Shown in pieces: positions 8,856 through 17,303 of a stretch of 48,206 nt of DNA. The DNA comes from Candidatus Dormiibacterota bacterium. Lineage in GTDB: Bacteria; Chloroflexota; Dormibacteria; Aeolococcales; Bog-877. Position 1 is the first letter of the stretch. Each line of letters begins with the position of its first letter. A program made the translations under genes and the position numbers. The notes below the pieces were generated by a model that worked only from the letters and a program-made list of their open reading frames with translations, ran no database searches and was not told where the DNA came from. The stretch covers positions 1 through 48,206 of the forward strand of contig DAHVDN010000021.1 in NCBI GenBank assembly GCA_027313505.1. The letters are read 5' to 3'.

Positions 8856-9847
8856 TGGCAACCCTGCTGGGGATCGGGACTGCGCTGCCGGATTTCCGCC
8901 TCACCCCAGATGAGGGTCGAAAGATCCTCGGCGCCCACTGGACCCACCTCGGCGCAGCGAGGGTGGAGCCGGTAACCCGCTACACGATTCTGCCCCTGGA
9001 TGAAGTCTTCCAGCAGCGCTCGATCACGGAGCGAATGCGGCTGTACGACCGAGAGGCCCCGAGGCTGGCGGAGATGGCCGTCGAACAGGCCCTAAGAGAG
9101 TCCGGCACGTCCGCGGCCCAGGTCGATCTGCTGATATCGGTCTCCTGCACCGGGTACATGGTCCCATCGCTCGATGTGAGGCTGGCAAACCGAATGGGGT
9201 TTCGCCCCGACATCCTGCGCCTGCCCATCACCGAGCTCGGATGCTCGGGGGGTGGAGCCGCGATCGCCGCGGGCTATCGGCATCTTCTGTCGTTCCCCGA
9301 TGCGGTGGTTCTGGTGGTCTGTGTCGAACTGTGTTCCCTGACCTTCAACCCCGACGACTTGTCCTTGGACAACCTGACCGCCAGTTTGGTATTTGGCGAT
9401 GGGGCGGCCGCGGTGGTGATGGCGGGGAATGGCTCCGGATTGCAGGTGACAGCGGCAGGGTCACGGCTGATTCCCGACAGTGAGGGAGTTTTGGGGTTTC
9501 AGCTGCGGGATGCGGGATTCCACCCCGTGCTCGATAGGACGCTGCCGCGAATGCTTGCGACCGAGTTGAGGGGGTTGCTGGAGTCCTATGACCAGGGTCC
9601 GTTCTCTTTCCACGCGGTCCACGCCGGCGGACCACGCATATTTGATGCGGTGGAGAGCGCCCTGGGGATGCCCGGCGGCGCTCTCACGGTCTCCCGTGAG
9701 ACCTTTCGTCAGTACGGAAACCTCTCGTCGGCCTCGCTGCTGTTCGTCCTGGCCGCTTTTATCAAACGCCGCGGGCGTGGTCTGGCCATCGCCTTCGGTC
9801 CCGGCGTCTCGGTGGAGTTTCTGAGCCTCAAAGGAGGTGGGGGATGA
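8855..9847 (+). CDS. Type III polyketide synthase (chalcone/alkylresorcinol synthase-like)
   Basis: A 330-residue type III PKS. The catalytic triad is complete: Cys130 in ITELGCSGGGAA, His256 in VHAGGPRI, and Asn289 in QYGNLSSAS. The VSCTGYMVPSLD segment and the C-terminal GFGP-like loop (AFGPGVSVE) also fit. It is slightly shorter than plant chalcone synthases and similar in size to bacterial alkylpyrone/alkylresorcinol synthases. These proteins condense acyl-CoA starters with malonyl-CoA to give alkylpyrones or alkylresorcinols, which become quinone-like membrane phenolic lipids. Start GTG 8855 overlaps the flavoprotein stop. The 3' end overlaps the convergent methyltransferase by 20 bases. 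Product identity (resorcinol or pyrone, chain length) cannot be told from sequence. Confidence 0.93.
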   Translation: MATLLGIGTALPDFRLTPDEGRKILGAHWTHLGAARVEPVTRYTILPLDEVFQQRSITERMRLYDREAPRLAEMAVEQALRESGTSAAQVDLLISVSCTGYMVPSLDVRLANRMGFRPDILRLPITELGCSGGGAAIAAGYRHLLSFPDAVVLVVCVELCSLTFNPDDLSLDNLTASLVFGDGAAAVVMAGNGSGLQVTAAGSRLIPDSEGVLGFQLRDAGFHPVLDRTLPRMLATELRGLLESYDQGPFSFHAVHAGGPRIFDAVESALGMPGGALTVSRETFRQYGNLSSASLLFVLAAFIKRRGRGLAIAFGPGVSVEFLSLKGGGG

Positions 9848-10388
9848 AGCGGGCCTTCCTGGCGAACGCCTCGCTGTAGCCAGGCCTTTCGCTGAGGAGC
9901 CTCTCCTCGGCGCGGATCCGCCTCCAGAGGACCGAGAAGTTGGCCAGCGAAAGTCCTATAGCACTCCGCCATGCGCCCAGGGCCATAGGCATGGCGGCGA
10001 CTTCGATCGCCACTGCCAGGTAGTTGGGGTGGCGAATCCATCGATACGGGCCGATGGTGACCGGGCGGAGGTCATCAGCCACCAGTCCCCGCACGTTCCA
10101 CTGGTCCCCCAGGCTGTGGATGCTCCAGAGGCGGAGGGCTCCCGCCGCCAGTAGAAGCAGGGACCAAGCGCCGGTCCGTCTTCTTCTCTCTCGGCTGGTC
10201 AGCCTAGCCTCCAATGGCGGAAGCAAAAATAGACCCACATGGGTCGCAACCATCCAACGGAACCCGCCTGGATCGGCGACGCGACCCGACTTGTGCAGGG
10301 ATCGTGCCTTCGAGAGCTGTAGCTCCCGAAGCCTTTGCGTCGCCAGGCTCCCCCAAAGGAGCCAATCCAGACAGTTCACGAGTCCCAC
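9828..10388 (-). CDS. Isoprenylcysteine carboxyl methyltransferase (ICMT) family, SrsB/BpsB-like
   Basis: A 186-residue integral membrane methyltransferase. The diagnostic ICMT/PEMT signature is GPYRWIRHPNYLAV near residues 112-125, followed by a glutamate-containing RIRAEERLL segment. Several membrane segments (WMVATHVGLFLLPP, GAWSLLLLAAGALRLW, IEVAAMPMALGAW) precede or follow it. Bacterial members next to type III PKS genes (SrsB, BpsB/YpbQ) O-methylate alkylpyrones or alkylresorcinols. Here the gene faces the PKS and the two coding regions overlap tail-to-tail by 20 bases. GTG start at 10386-10388. Confidence 0.9.
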   Translation of the reverse strand: MGLVNCLDWLLWGSLATQRLRELQLSKARSLHKSGRVADPGGFRWMVATHVGLFLLPPLEARLTSRERRRRTGAWSLLLLAAGALRLWSIHSLGDQWNVRGLVADDLRPVTIGPYRWIRHPNYLAVAIEVAAMPMALGAWRSAIGLSLANFSVLWRRIRAEERLLSERPGYSEAFARKARFIPHLL

Positions 10389-10526
10389 TATGCCAAATCG
10401 GATAGGGGCCTAGTTCCAATAAGCCGCTGGCGCCAGTCAGCCCTACACTCGGGGAAGGTCGGCGCCCCTGAGCTCGTCAGGAGGGCGCCGTCGGGTAGCC
10501 ATCGCAGCAACCACGAGGAGGTGCTC

Positions 10527-10916
10527 ATGATCGGAGAGAAGGTTCAGCAGTTTAAGGGCAAGCAGACGGACCTGAATGGTCTGCAGAGCCAGATCGAGGC
10601 CTACCTCAAGAGCGATGGGTTTGAGGTCCAATCATCCCCACCCAGCTCCCACGGGTATGTAACCCAGGCGAAGAAGGGGGGCTTTCTGAGAGGGGCCATC
10701 GACGCCAACCGTGCTTTGACCATCCTGATTTCGGGCGCGCCGGACGACTTCACGGTCCGGACCGGGGTCGGCAAGTGGCTGGAGCAACTCGGGGTTGCCG
10801 CAGTCGAGACCCTGTTGTTGTCTGAGCTGTTCTTGGTAGTGGACGTGGCCGAGATGGCTTGGAATGTTGAGGTCGAGGAGAAGCTGGCTCGTAAGATCGC
10901 CTCCCTGGTCGGCTGA
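10527..10916 (+). CDS. Conserved small hypothetical protein
   Basis: A 129-residue cytoplasmic protein starting at ATG 10527 behind a strong GAGGAG site (10515-10520). It reads as a compact alpha/beta domain: VQQFKGKQTDLNGLQSQIEA, then GYVTQAKKGGFLRG, a beta stretch LTILISGAPDDFTVRTGVG, and hydrophobic LEQLGVAAVETLLLSELFLV. It resembles a set of small conserved hypotheticals with a shared KSDGFEVQS and QAKKGGFLR pattern, but I cannot name a function. The open frame extends upstream to 10335; that part lacks a ribosome binding site and is not expected to be translated. Confidence 0.75.
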   Translation: MIGEKVQQFKGKQTDLNGLQSQIEAYLKSDGFEVQSSPPSSHGYVTQAKKGGFLRGAIDANRALTILISGAPDDFTVRTGVGKWLEQLGVAAVETLLLSELFLVVDVAEMAWNVEVEEKLARKIASLVG

Positions 10917-11028
10917 CCAGGAGCGTGAGGGGTTGGGCAATCTCTGAGCGCCAGTCAGCGCTAGGGTTGCGAAGACCCTTCTGACACTCGTCGGCCAGAG
11001 CTGATTAGCTCCCACCTATCTCGGCTGT

Positions 11029-11057
11029 TTGACTAACTGTTGTAGAAGTACTACATT
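11029..11057 (+). promoter_or_regulatory. Promoter with embedded operator for the XRE module
   Basis: A -35 TTGACT (11029-11034) is separated by 17 bases from a -10 TACATT (11052-11057). The inverted repeat TGTAG-AAGTA-CTACA (11041-11055) sits in the spacer and overlaps the -10 box, so a bound dimer would block the promoter. The first gene downstream is an XRE-type regulator, which suggests autorepression. Confidence 0.62.
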
Positions 11058-11102
11058 TGGCCGGATGAAGAGGACATTCCAGCCGATGGGTAGGAGCCAG
11101 GC

Positions 11103-11387
11103 TTGAAGCAGGCTCCGCTCTACAATCGGGTCGCGGTCCTGCGAACTGAGCACGGCCTCAGCCGTCAAGAGCTGGCGGTGGCTGTGGGCGTCAACTATCA
11201 GACCATCGGATACATCGAGAGGGGCGAGTACAGTCCGAGCCTGGAGTTAGCCTTCCGCTTAGCCGAAGTGTTCGAGCTGCCAGTTGAAGCGGTCTTTTCG
11301 AGACGTCCAATGCGGCCCATGAGCCAGCAGCTCTTCTCCGCTGACCAGAAGGGAGCTCCGGAGCCGAGGGGCAGCAGCAGGGCATGA
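11103..11387 (+). CDS. XRE-family HTH transcriptional regulator
   Basis: A 94-residue protein almost entirely made of a Cro/C1 helix-turn-helix (residues ~8-62): RVAVLRTEHGLSRQELAVAV, then VNYQTIGYIERGEYSPSLEL and AFRLAEVFELPVEAVF. This is the short HTH type that often precedes membrane protein genes. The tail of about 25 residues is polar. A TTG start is used, with GGAG about 8 bases upstream. The stop overlaps the next ATG (ATGA, 11384-11387), so the regulator and the membrane protein are coupled. It probably binds the inverted repeat at 11041-11055. Confidence 0.88.
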   Translation: MKQAPLYNRVAVLRTEHGLSRQELAVAVGVNYQTIGYIERGEYSPSLELAFRLAEVFELPVEAVFSRRPMRPMSQQLFSADQKGAPEPRGSSRA

Positions 11388-12454
11388 ACCAAGCGCTGGG
11401 GAGGCTGCGCTCCTACGGACTTCCTAACTTGCTGACGGGGGCTGTCATAGCGGTCTTCCTCGGAATGTTCGTGGCGCTTGTGGCGGCCGTTGAGCCGGCA
11501 ACCTGGCTGACCGCCTATCTGGTGTTCTGCCTTGTGACCGTCTTGGTGGTGCGGGTGGTTCCGGTCGAACCGGGCGCTATCTTGAGGCGCCAAGCGAGCA
11601 GGCGAGCCCTCGTCATCGTGATCGCTGGCGCATGTGCTGCCGCAGTTGCCCTCTCTTCGAGTCAAGAGAGCTATTCCACACTACTTGTTCTCTTCTTGGT
11701 TTTCGTCGATGTGTTGCTGGGACGTGCGACGCAGCGGCTGGCGACGGCCGCGGGGGAGGCGGTCGACGAGTGGCAGGAGTCCCTTCGCAATCGAGCTCAC
11801 CGGATCGCCTACTGGATTCTGGCCGCCTTCATAGTTGGGGTGATCGCCCTGCCCTATGTCTTCTCCGATCAGGCCAGGGGTTGGCTGGGAAGTGGAGTTG
11901 GAGTCTGGATCGTACTCGCTGAGCTCGTGTTCTTTCTACCGGCGATGGTCATCGCCTGGAGTCACCCGGACGCGCCACTCGAACTGGTTCGACCGGCGAC
12001 GGCTCAAACCTGGTTTCGGCGGACCACCACCGCCATGGTGGGGTTGGCGGTGTCTGTTCCTCTGCTCTCAGGCTCGGCCTTTCCGTTTATCCCGATCTCG
12101 ACCCAACGCTCTATCACGCGCCTTGAGACGAGCACCTCTCAGTGCTACTCGATGCGCGCGAACGAGACGGTCGGTTGGTTCGTGCAGGCGGAGTTCCCGA
12201 TCAACGCGACCGTCTGTTGGAACGGCCGACGCGCCTGGGAGCTCGGTGGCATGAACCGGAGCGACTGTAATCCGGCCGGAAGTCAGGGGGTCGTTGTCCA
12301 GACCCTCTCGTGCAGCCGTCGGCTGGCTGCGGACGGGACCCTCTGGTTCTCCTACATGGCCCGCGCATCGTCGGCGGTCCTTCCATTCGTCAGCCGTGTG
12401 GTCACCTTGACCGTGGCGGTCTCCAAAACCGGCCGCCTGATTAGGTTTCCCTGA
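11384..12454 (+). CDS. Polytopic membrane protein with extracytoplasmic four-Cys domain (paralogue 1)
   Basis: A 356-residue protein with about six or seven hydrophobic segments (near 15-35, 41-60, 75-92, 97-113, 141-160, 171-192, 217-238), and a C-terminal domain of about 115 residues with Cys254, Cys278, Cys295 and Cys310. The motif VCWNGRRAW (277-285) is shared with the next gene (VCWNGRRAY), as is an Arg-rich helix before a membrane segment (DEWQESLRNRAHRIAYWILA). The spacing between the first two cysteines is 24 residues in both proteins. The Cys domain should lie outside the membrane, where two disulfides could form. No known family recognised. Confidence 0.82.
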   Translation: MNQALGRLRSYGLPNLLTGAVIAVFLGMFVALVAAVEPATWLTAYLVFCLVTVLVVRVVPVEPGAILRRQASRRALVIVIAGACAAAVALSSSQESYSTLLVLFLVFVDVLLGRATQRLATAAGEAVDEWQESLRNRAHRIAYWILAAFIVGVIALPYVFSDQARGWLGSGVGVWIVLAELVFFLPAMVIAWSHPDAPLELVRPATAQTWFRRTTTAMVGLAVSVPLLSGSAFPFIPISTQRSITRLETSTSQCYSMRANETVGWFVQAEFPINATVCWNGRRAWELGGMNRSDCNPAGSQGVVVQTLSCSRRLAADGTLWFSYMARASSAVLPFVSRVVTLTVAVSKTGRLIRFP

Positions 12455-12456
12455 CC

Positions 12457-13446
12457 GTGAAAACTTCAGAGCCGCGACCTGGAAGCCACTTTCGCCGGTT
12501 TTTTACGAGAGGGCTGGTGGTTGCCGCCTGCATCTTGTGGCTGCTGCTGGCCTCTCCTGTTCCGACCTCCTTGGACGGTTGGGGAACCGGGCTCCTGCTG
12601 GGACTCCTCGCCATATGGGTTGTCCTTGGGGCGGGGTCAGGATGGGTGGTCTTTCGCAGGAACCAGCGACTGGACGAGTTCGCGTCGGAGTTGCGGGATC
12701 GCTCATATCGGGTGGGGTTCAGGTTGGTGGTGCTGGGCTTCCTGCTTCTCGTGCCAGCTCTGGTCGTTGGCGCGTACGGCGGGGGCACCACCGTCTCCTG
12801 GGGGGTCCCCGACCCTGTGGGAGCCCGTGGTGTAGCAGCCGTGGTCGTGCTGCTGGTTCTGCTTCCGACGGCGGCAGCTGCGTGGCTCATGCCCCCCCAA
12901 GCCTCCAGGAACGAAGGCCGGCCAGGGTCCAAGCGGTTTTACCCGGCGCTTCCGACGGCGCTGGCCGCTCTTTTGGTGGTGGGTGTGTCGTGCGCTTGGG
13001 TGATTGGGGTGCAAGTGGCTTCCGTGGGCACGGCCACCTTGGTCACCGTCCCCGACCCACAGTTGGAGTGGAGTGGCGGTCAATGCGGAGGCTATGCGGC
13101 GGTCGCCGAGCTCGACCGCGGATTCGGACCAGGCTTGGGGATGGCCGCTCACGTTTGCTGGAATGGGCGGAGGGCGTACCTGGCCAACTATCCCCAAGGG
13201 CCGAGCCCGGCTGGTCTTTTTTTTGCCACCAGTGGCGTTGTGCCCCCCCTATGCAGTCCGGCCACGGACGCCACCGACTTTGGGACTTTGACTCGAAGGC
13301 GCTGCTCGGTTTGGGTAGACGGCCAAGGCAGTGTGCACATTTTGGTTAGAGCGCTGGCCAGCACCGGCTTGCCATTTTTGGGTAACCGCCACCTCCTCAT
13401 CTATCTGGAGGTCACAAGGGATGGACGGGTGGTACACCTGACCTGA
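12457..13446 (+). CDS. Polytopic membrane protein with extracytoplasmic four-Cys domain (paralogue 2)
   Basis: A 329-residue paralogue of the preceding protein, separated from it by two bases and starting with GTG. Hydrophobic segments lie near 18-34, 43-66, 87-108, 125-145 and 166-190. The counterpart helix is DEFASELRDRSYRVGFRLVV. The C-terminal domain has Cys210, Cys234, Cys266 and Cys283, with HVCWNGRRAY at 232-241. It has about two fewer helices than its neighbour. The tandem arrangement implies a heteromeric complex or a duplicated sensor/receptor, which is inference. Confidence 0.8.
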   Translation: MKTSEPRPGSHFRRFFTRGLVVAACILWLLLASPVPTSLDGWGTGLLLGLLAIWVVLGAGSGWVVFRRNQRLDEFASELRDRSYRVGFRLVVLGFLLLVPALVVGAYGGGTTVSWGVPDPVGARGVAAVVVLLVLLPTAAAAWLMPPQASRNEGRPGSKRFYPALPTALAALLVVGVSCAWVIGVQVASVGTATLVTVPDPQLEWSGGQCGGYAAVAELDRGFGPGLGMAAHVCWNGRRAYLANYPQGPSPAGLFFATSGVVPPLCSPATDATDFGTLTRRRCSVWVDGQGSVHILVRALASTGLPFLGNRHLLIYLEVTRDGRVVHLT

Positions 13447-13712
13447 TTGAGAACTTGTCCCAATAGATCTACCACTATGAGCCGCTTCCGCGATCCCGGG
13501 CGAACCGCAACCTGACACTCCTTTTCGCGGCGCTCACCATCCGCCTTGCGGCCGAGGGGTCGGAAACTGGACCGGAGGGAGGCTTGGGTTTGCGAACGTG
13601 CTGTCGGGGACAAGATCGCGACCCACTTGGGAGCCAACGTGTAGAGTCGCTGACAGTTGGGGCGCAGCGCTATGCGACCCGGTCCGCGATATTTCTTGGG
13701 AGTCAGCAAGGA

Positions 13713-14591
13713 ATGAAAGAACCCGATCCCGCTGGCAGCACCCACGGAGTGGGATCGCGGGTGCGAACCGTGGCCGGGCTCCAACCCATTTGGGCCAGGG
13801 ACTTCAACGACCTGTCGCACGAGTGGCGCCGGCTGTTCGCGGAGACCTTGGGCACTTTCATGTTGGTCCTGGTTGCGGCCGGAGGTCCTGTGGTGTCGGC
13901 CTACAGCCACGGGGCGGTCAGCCAGGTTGCATACGTCGCGGCCCCCGGCCTGATGGTGATGGCGATCATCCTCTTCATGGGTCTGGTGTCGGGCGCCCAT
14001 CTGAATCCGGTGGTGAGCGTCGCTTTCGCCCTCAGGCAGGAGTTTCCCTGGCGCAGGGTACCCGGGTACGTCGTCGCTCAGGTGATCGGATCGGTGTTGG
14101 CCTGCCTGCTCTTGTGGGTCTTGGTCGGAAGACTTGGCATGCTGGGGGCGACCGAGCCGGGCCACGGAATTGGAGACCTTCAGGCGATGCTGATGGAGGC
14201 GGCGCTAACGCTCGGTCTGGTGAGCACGATCCTGGGGACGGCATCCGGGGCCCAGAACGCCGGGCCGCTGTCGGCCCTTGCCGTCGGCGGGTACATCGCC
14301 CTAGCTGGCCTGTGGTCCAGCCCGATCAGCGGAGCATCTATGAACCCGGTGCGCTCCCTCGGCCCGGATCTGGTAATGCTCAACCTCTCGCACTACTGGG
14401 TCTACGTGATCGGCCCCCTATTGGGCGCCCTCTTGGCTGTGCTGGCCGCCTGGGTGCTGCGAGGCCCGGGGGGTGACCCCGCGGCCGCTAAAGCCGCCCA
14501 AGGAGCGCTGGACAGTCTGGTGCTACCTGCCCACCGCAACACCGGAATCCCCCCACCCAGCGGTGATGACCAAGAAACCAGGCCACGGTAG
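13713..14591 (+). CDS. Aquaporin/MIP family channel with variant NPV boxes
   Basis: A 292-residue MIP family protein. The two half-helix signatures are GAHLNPVVS (residues 95-103) and GASMNPVRS (207-215); both carry NPV where NPA is canonical, while the selectivity-filter Arg214 after the second box is kept. Six membrane helices fit the hydrophobic pattern. The N-terminus has about 40 polar residues and the C-terminus about 40 more. ATG 13713 is chosen because AAGGA lies directly upstream; the frame stays open back to 13584. The permeant (water, glycerol or a metalloid) cannot be assigned. Confidence 0.9.
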   Translation: MKEPDPAGSTHGVGSRVRTVAGLQPIWARDFNDLSHEWRRLFAETLGTFMLVLVAAGGPVVSAYSHGAVSQVAYVAAPGLMVMAIILFMGLVSGAHLNPVVSVAFALRQEFPWRRVPGYVVAQVIGSVLACLLLWVLVGRLGMLGATEPGHGIGDLQAMLMEAALTLGLVSTILGTASGAQNAGPLSALAVGGYIALAGLWSSPISGASMNPVRSLGPDLVMLNLSHYWVYVIGPLLGALLAVLAAWVLRGPGGDPAAAKAAQGALDSLVLPAHRNTGIPPPSGDDQETRPR

Positions 14592-14622
14592 CTATCGAAT
14601 TACGACTAACAGGAGGTGACAG

Positions 14623-15039
14623 GTGCCCCGTAAGGAACGCTGGAAGCATGACCCGGACCCCCATGACTTTCCCGCCGCTAGCGACTACCTATCCCTGATC
14701 TTCCCCGAAGCGGCCGCGGTCCGCATGATCGAACAGTTGCGCAATGCTCCCCTGATCAACCGCAAGGCCAAAGACCTGCTCAGGGCTAGCGGCCTTCCGC
14801 TGTTGGGCAAGAAGGATCCCGAGGTGATTCGGGATCTTCGAAAGGTCGCCGACGGCACTCAGCTGTCTCCGGTGCTGCTAGTGAGGGGGGACCGAGCCGC
14901 TAATGCCGCACTGACCGTGGCGGACGGCTATCACCGGATCTGTGCCAGCTACCACCTAAGTGAGGATGAGGACATTCCGTGCCGGCTTGCGGACCCCGCC
15001 CTCAGGGGCGGAGCCAGGACCGTCAAGGTAGGAGCGTAG
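14623..15039 (+). CDS. Small ParB-like conserved hypothetical protein
   Basis: A 138-residue protein starting with GTG behind a strong AGGAGGTGA site. Its C-terminal half, LSPVLLVRGD followed by LTVADGYHRICASYHLSEDE and IPCRLAD, resembles a ParB/sulfiredoxin-like fold (DGxHRxxA pattern), and the first half is helical (YLSLIFPEAAAVRMIEQLRN). There is no helix-turn-helix, so a partitioning role is not implied. It lies 31 bases after the aquaporin gene and may be co-transcribed. Confidence 0.7.
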   Translation: MPRKERWKHDPDPHDFPAASDYLSLIFPEAAAVRMIEQLRNAPLINRKAKDLLRASGLPLLGKKDPEVIRDLRKVADGTQLSPVLLVRGDRAANAALTVADGYHRICASYHLSEDEDIPCRLADPALRGGARTVKVGA

Positions 15040-15229
15040 TCGTCTGGCAAGTGGCCGGCGTAGGACTCGGGTGACCGTGGGCACCGGGTCATCGACTGCA
15101 ATGAATGGCTGGCGTCGTGCCAAGCCGTGAGGGTGGGGCGATTGACGCCGTTCGTCCGTCTCGACCGCGCTGCGGCCGTCGTAGCAGGCGGCGCTGTCTT
15201 CGGGCCGCCTTCGACCTATCATCGGGGAG

Positions 15230-17230
15230 ATGGAAGAAGTGGGGCAACTCGCTGACGAGGGGGTCCTTCTGTGGAAGCCCTCTCCCAACTTCGTCGCGGA
15301 GAGTCGCCTGTCGGCGTTCCGAGCAGCGGTGGAGGGTAGGCTCCAGACCCAATTCGTCGATTATGAGTCTCTATGGGAGTGGTCCACGACAGAGATAGAA
15401 AGCTTCTGGGAGACCATTTGGCAGTTCTTCGAAGTTGGCCCCAACTCCGGGTATGAGTCGGCGCTGGCCGGCCGACTGATGCCCGGTGCCAGCTGGTTCC
15501 CCGGGGCCACTGTCAATTACGCCGAGCATGCTCTTGGGAGACTTGCACCAGATCGGGAGTGTTTGATCGCGGTTTCCGAGACCGGTGACCGGCGGGTGCT
15601 CACGGGAGGCGAGCTGCGAGCGCAGGTCGCTTCTTTTGCAGCGCACCTTAGGGAGGTTGGGGTAGGACCAGGCGATAGAGTAGCGGCCTACTTGCCCAAC
15701 ATCCCCGAGGCGGTGGTCGGGCTCATGGGCTGTGCCTGCGTTGGCGCGGTGTGGTCCACCTGCTCGCCCGACTTTGGGGAGCGAGCGGTGCTCGACCGGT
15801 TCCAGCAGATCGAGCCCGTGGTACTTCTCGTCGTTGATGGCTATCGTTACGGCGGGCGCGACTTCGACCGGCGCGAGGTCGGCGCGCGGCTGCAGAGTGG
15901 GCTGCCGTCGGTGCGGGATGTGGTGGAGGTTCCAGATCTCTACGGGGACGGCCCGCCGTTTACCGTCGGCTCGCGTCGCTGGGCGGAGGTGATGCAGCGC
16001 CGGGCCGAGCTGGAGTTCGCGCGAGTGCCCTTTGGTCACCCCCTCTGGGTCGTCTACTCGTCAGGTACCACCGGGCTGCCCAAGCCGATTGTGCACAGTC
16101 AGGGTGGGATCCTCCTGGAACACGTGAAGGCGCTGGGACTGCATGCGGACATCTCGGAAAAGAGTCGATTCTTCTGGTTCACCACTACCGGCTGGATGAT
16201 GTGGAACTATCTGGTCGGAGGTCTGCTGCTCGGGGCGACCATCGTCCTCTATGACGGGAGCCCTGGTTGGCCCAGTCTTGAGAGACTGTGGCTGATGATC
16301 GACGAGCTCAAGATCACCCACTTTGGGACCTCGGCCGGTCACATTGCAGCCTCGATGCAAGAGGGCATACAGCCCGCTCTTGCCGGCCATCTCACGTCTC
16401 TGCGATTTCTCGGATCTACCGGATCTCCGCTGTCACCAGCTGGCTTTCGATGGGTCTATGAACAGGTGAAGCAGGACCTTTGGCTGTCGTCGCTAAGTGG
16501 TGGAACTGATCTCTGCACAGCCTTCCTGCTCGGCTGCCCGTGGCAGCCGGTCCGCAGCGGCGTGATCCAATGCCGCGCCCTCGGAGCCCGGGTGGAGGCG
16601 TTTGACCCCGGGGGACACCCGATTGTAGACGAGGTGGGGGAGCTCGTAATCACCCAGCCCATGCCGTCGATGCCAATTGGGTTCTGGGGCGACCAGGACG
16701 GATCCCGCTACCGGCAGAGCTACTTCGAGTTCTTTCCCGGAGTCTGGAGACACGGAGATTGGGTGAAGGTTCGCGGCGATGGTGGGGCAGTGATCTACGG
16801 ACGGTCCGACTCGACGATAAACCGCCATGGGGTGCGGATGGGAACCGCCGAGATCTATCGGGCGGTGGAGCAGGTGTCGGAGGTCGTGGACTCCTTGGTG
16901 GTCGACGTGGCACTTCCCGGCCAGGATTCCTATATGCCGCTCTTTGTGGTGCTCTTGGCAGGGATGGAGATGAACCCGGAGCTGTCAGCCCGGCTGCGGC
17001 AGGCCATTCGCCAGCAGGTCTCTCCGCGCCATGTTCCAGACGTGGTCGTACAGGTCGCGGAGATCCCCAAGACTCTCAGCGGCAAGAAGCTGGAAGTTCC
17101 CGTTAAACGGATACTTCAGGGAGAGGAGCCAGGTGACACGGTCAGCCTCGATGCAGTTCAGAACCCGGCAGCGCTCCTGGCCTTCTCCGCGCTGGTCCCG
17201 GGGCGTTCTGGGAACGGCCGGGGCAGCTGA
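15230..17230 (+). CDS. Acetoacetyl-CoA synthetase (acetoacetate--CoA ligase)
   Basis: A 666-residue ANL superfamily ligase. The N-terminal segment FVDYESLWEWSTTEIESFWE, then GRLMPGASWFPGATVNYAEH, is typical of acetoacetyl-CoA synthetases. The phosphate loop is YSSGTTGLPK (276-285), WFTTTGWMMWN and YGRSDSTINRHGVRMG follow, and the catalytic lysine motif is SGKKLEVPVK near the end. It activates acetoacetate to acetoacetyl-CoA for ketone body use, polyhydroxybutyrate or leucine turnover. ATG 15230 is preceded by GGGGAG. It is followed after about 70 bases by an alpha/beta-hydrolase-fold gene, a plausible but unproven operon partner. Confidence 0.95.
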   Translation: MEEVGQLADEGVLLWKPSPNFVAESRLSAFRAAVEGRLQTQFVDYESLWEWSTTEIESFWETIWQFFEVGPNSGYESALAGRLMPGASWFPGATVNYAEHALGRLAPDRECLIAVSETGDRRVLTGGELRAQVASFAAHLREVGVGPGDRVAAYLPNIPEAVVGLMGCACVGAVWSTCSPDFGERAVLDRFQQIEPVVLLVVDGYRYGGRDFDRREVGARLQSGLPSVRDVVEVPDLYGDGPPFTVGSRRWAEVMQRRAELEFARVPFGHPLWVVYSSGTTGLPKPIVHSQGGILLEHVKALGLHADISEKSRFFWFTTTGWMMWNYLVGGLLLGATIVLYDGSPGWPSLERLWLMIDELKITHFGTSAGHIAASMQEGIQPALAGHLTSLRFLGSTGSPLSPAGFRWVYEQVKQDLWLSSLSGGTDLCTAFLLGCPWQPVRSGVIQCRALGARVEAFDPGGHPIVDEVGELVITQPMPSMPIGFWGDQDGSRYRQSYFEFFPGVWRHGDWVKVRGDGGAVIYGRSDSTINRHGVRMGTAEIYRAVEQVSEVVDSLVVDVALPGQDSYMPLFVVLLAGMEMNPELSARLRQAIRQQVSPRHVPDVVVQVAEIPKTLSGKKLEVPVKRILQGEEPGDTVSLDAVQNPAALLAFSALVPGRSGNGRGS

Positions 17231-17303
17231 CCAGTTCGAGCCGGTCAGCGGGACCGCCCCTCGGACGGAGTCGCATATCATCGTATCCACACCATGACTG
17301 AAT

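Noticed and set aside
11041..11055. Dyad as a BlaI/MecI-type operator
   Set aside because: The half-sites and spacing do not give the TACAnnTGTA core, and the downstream gene is XRE, not BlaI.
12537..13349. A 270-codon plus-strand frame inside the second membrane protein gene
   Set aside because: Arg/Gly-rich translation with no hydrophobic pattern; the overlapping frame gives a coherent membrane protein with its paralogue's Cys motif.
14623..15039. Chromosome-partitioning ParB
   Set aside because: Only a DGYHR-like segment is shared; no helix-turn-helix, no parA partner, no parS site seen.
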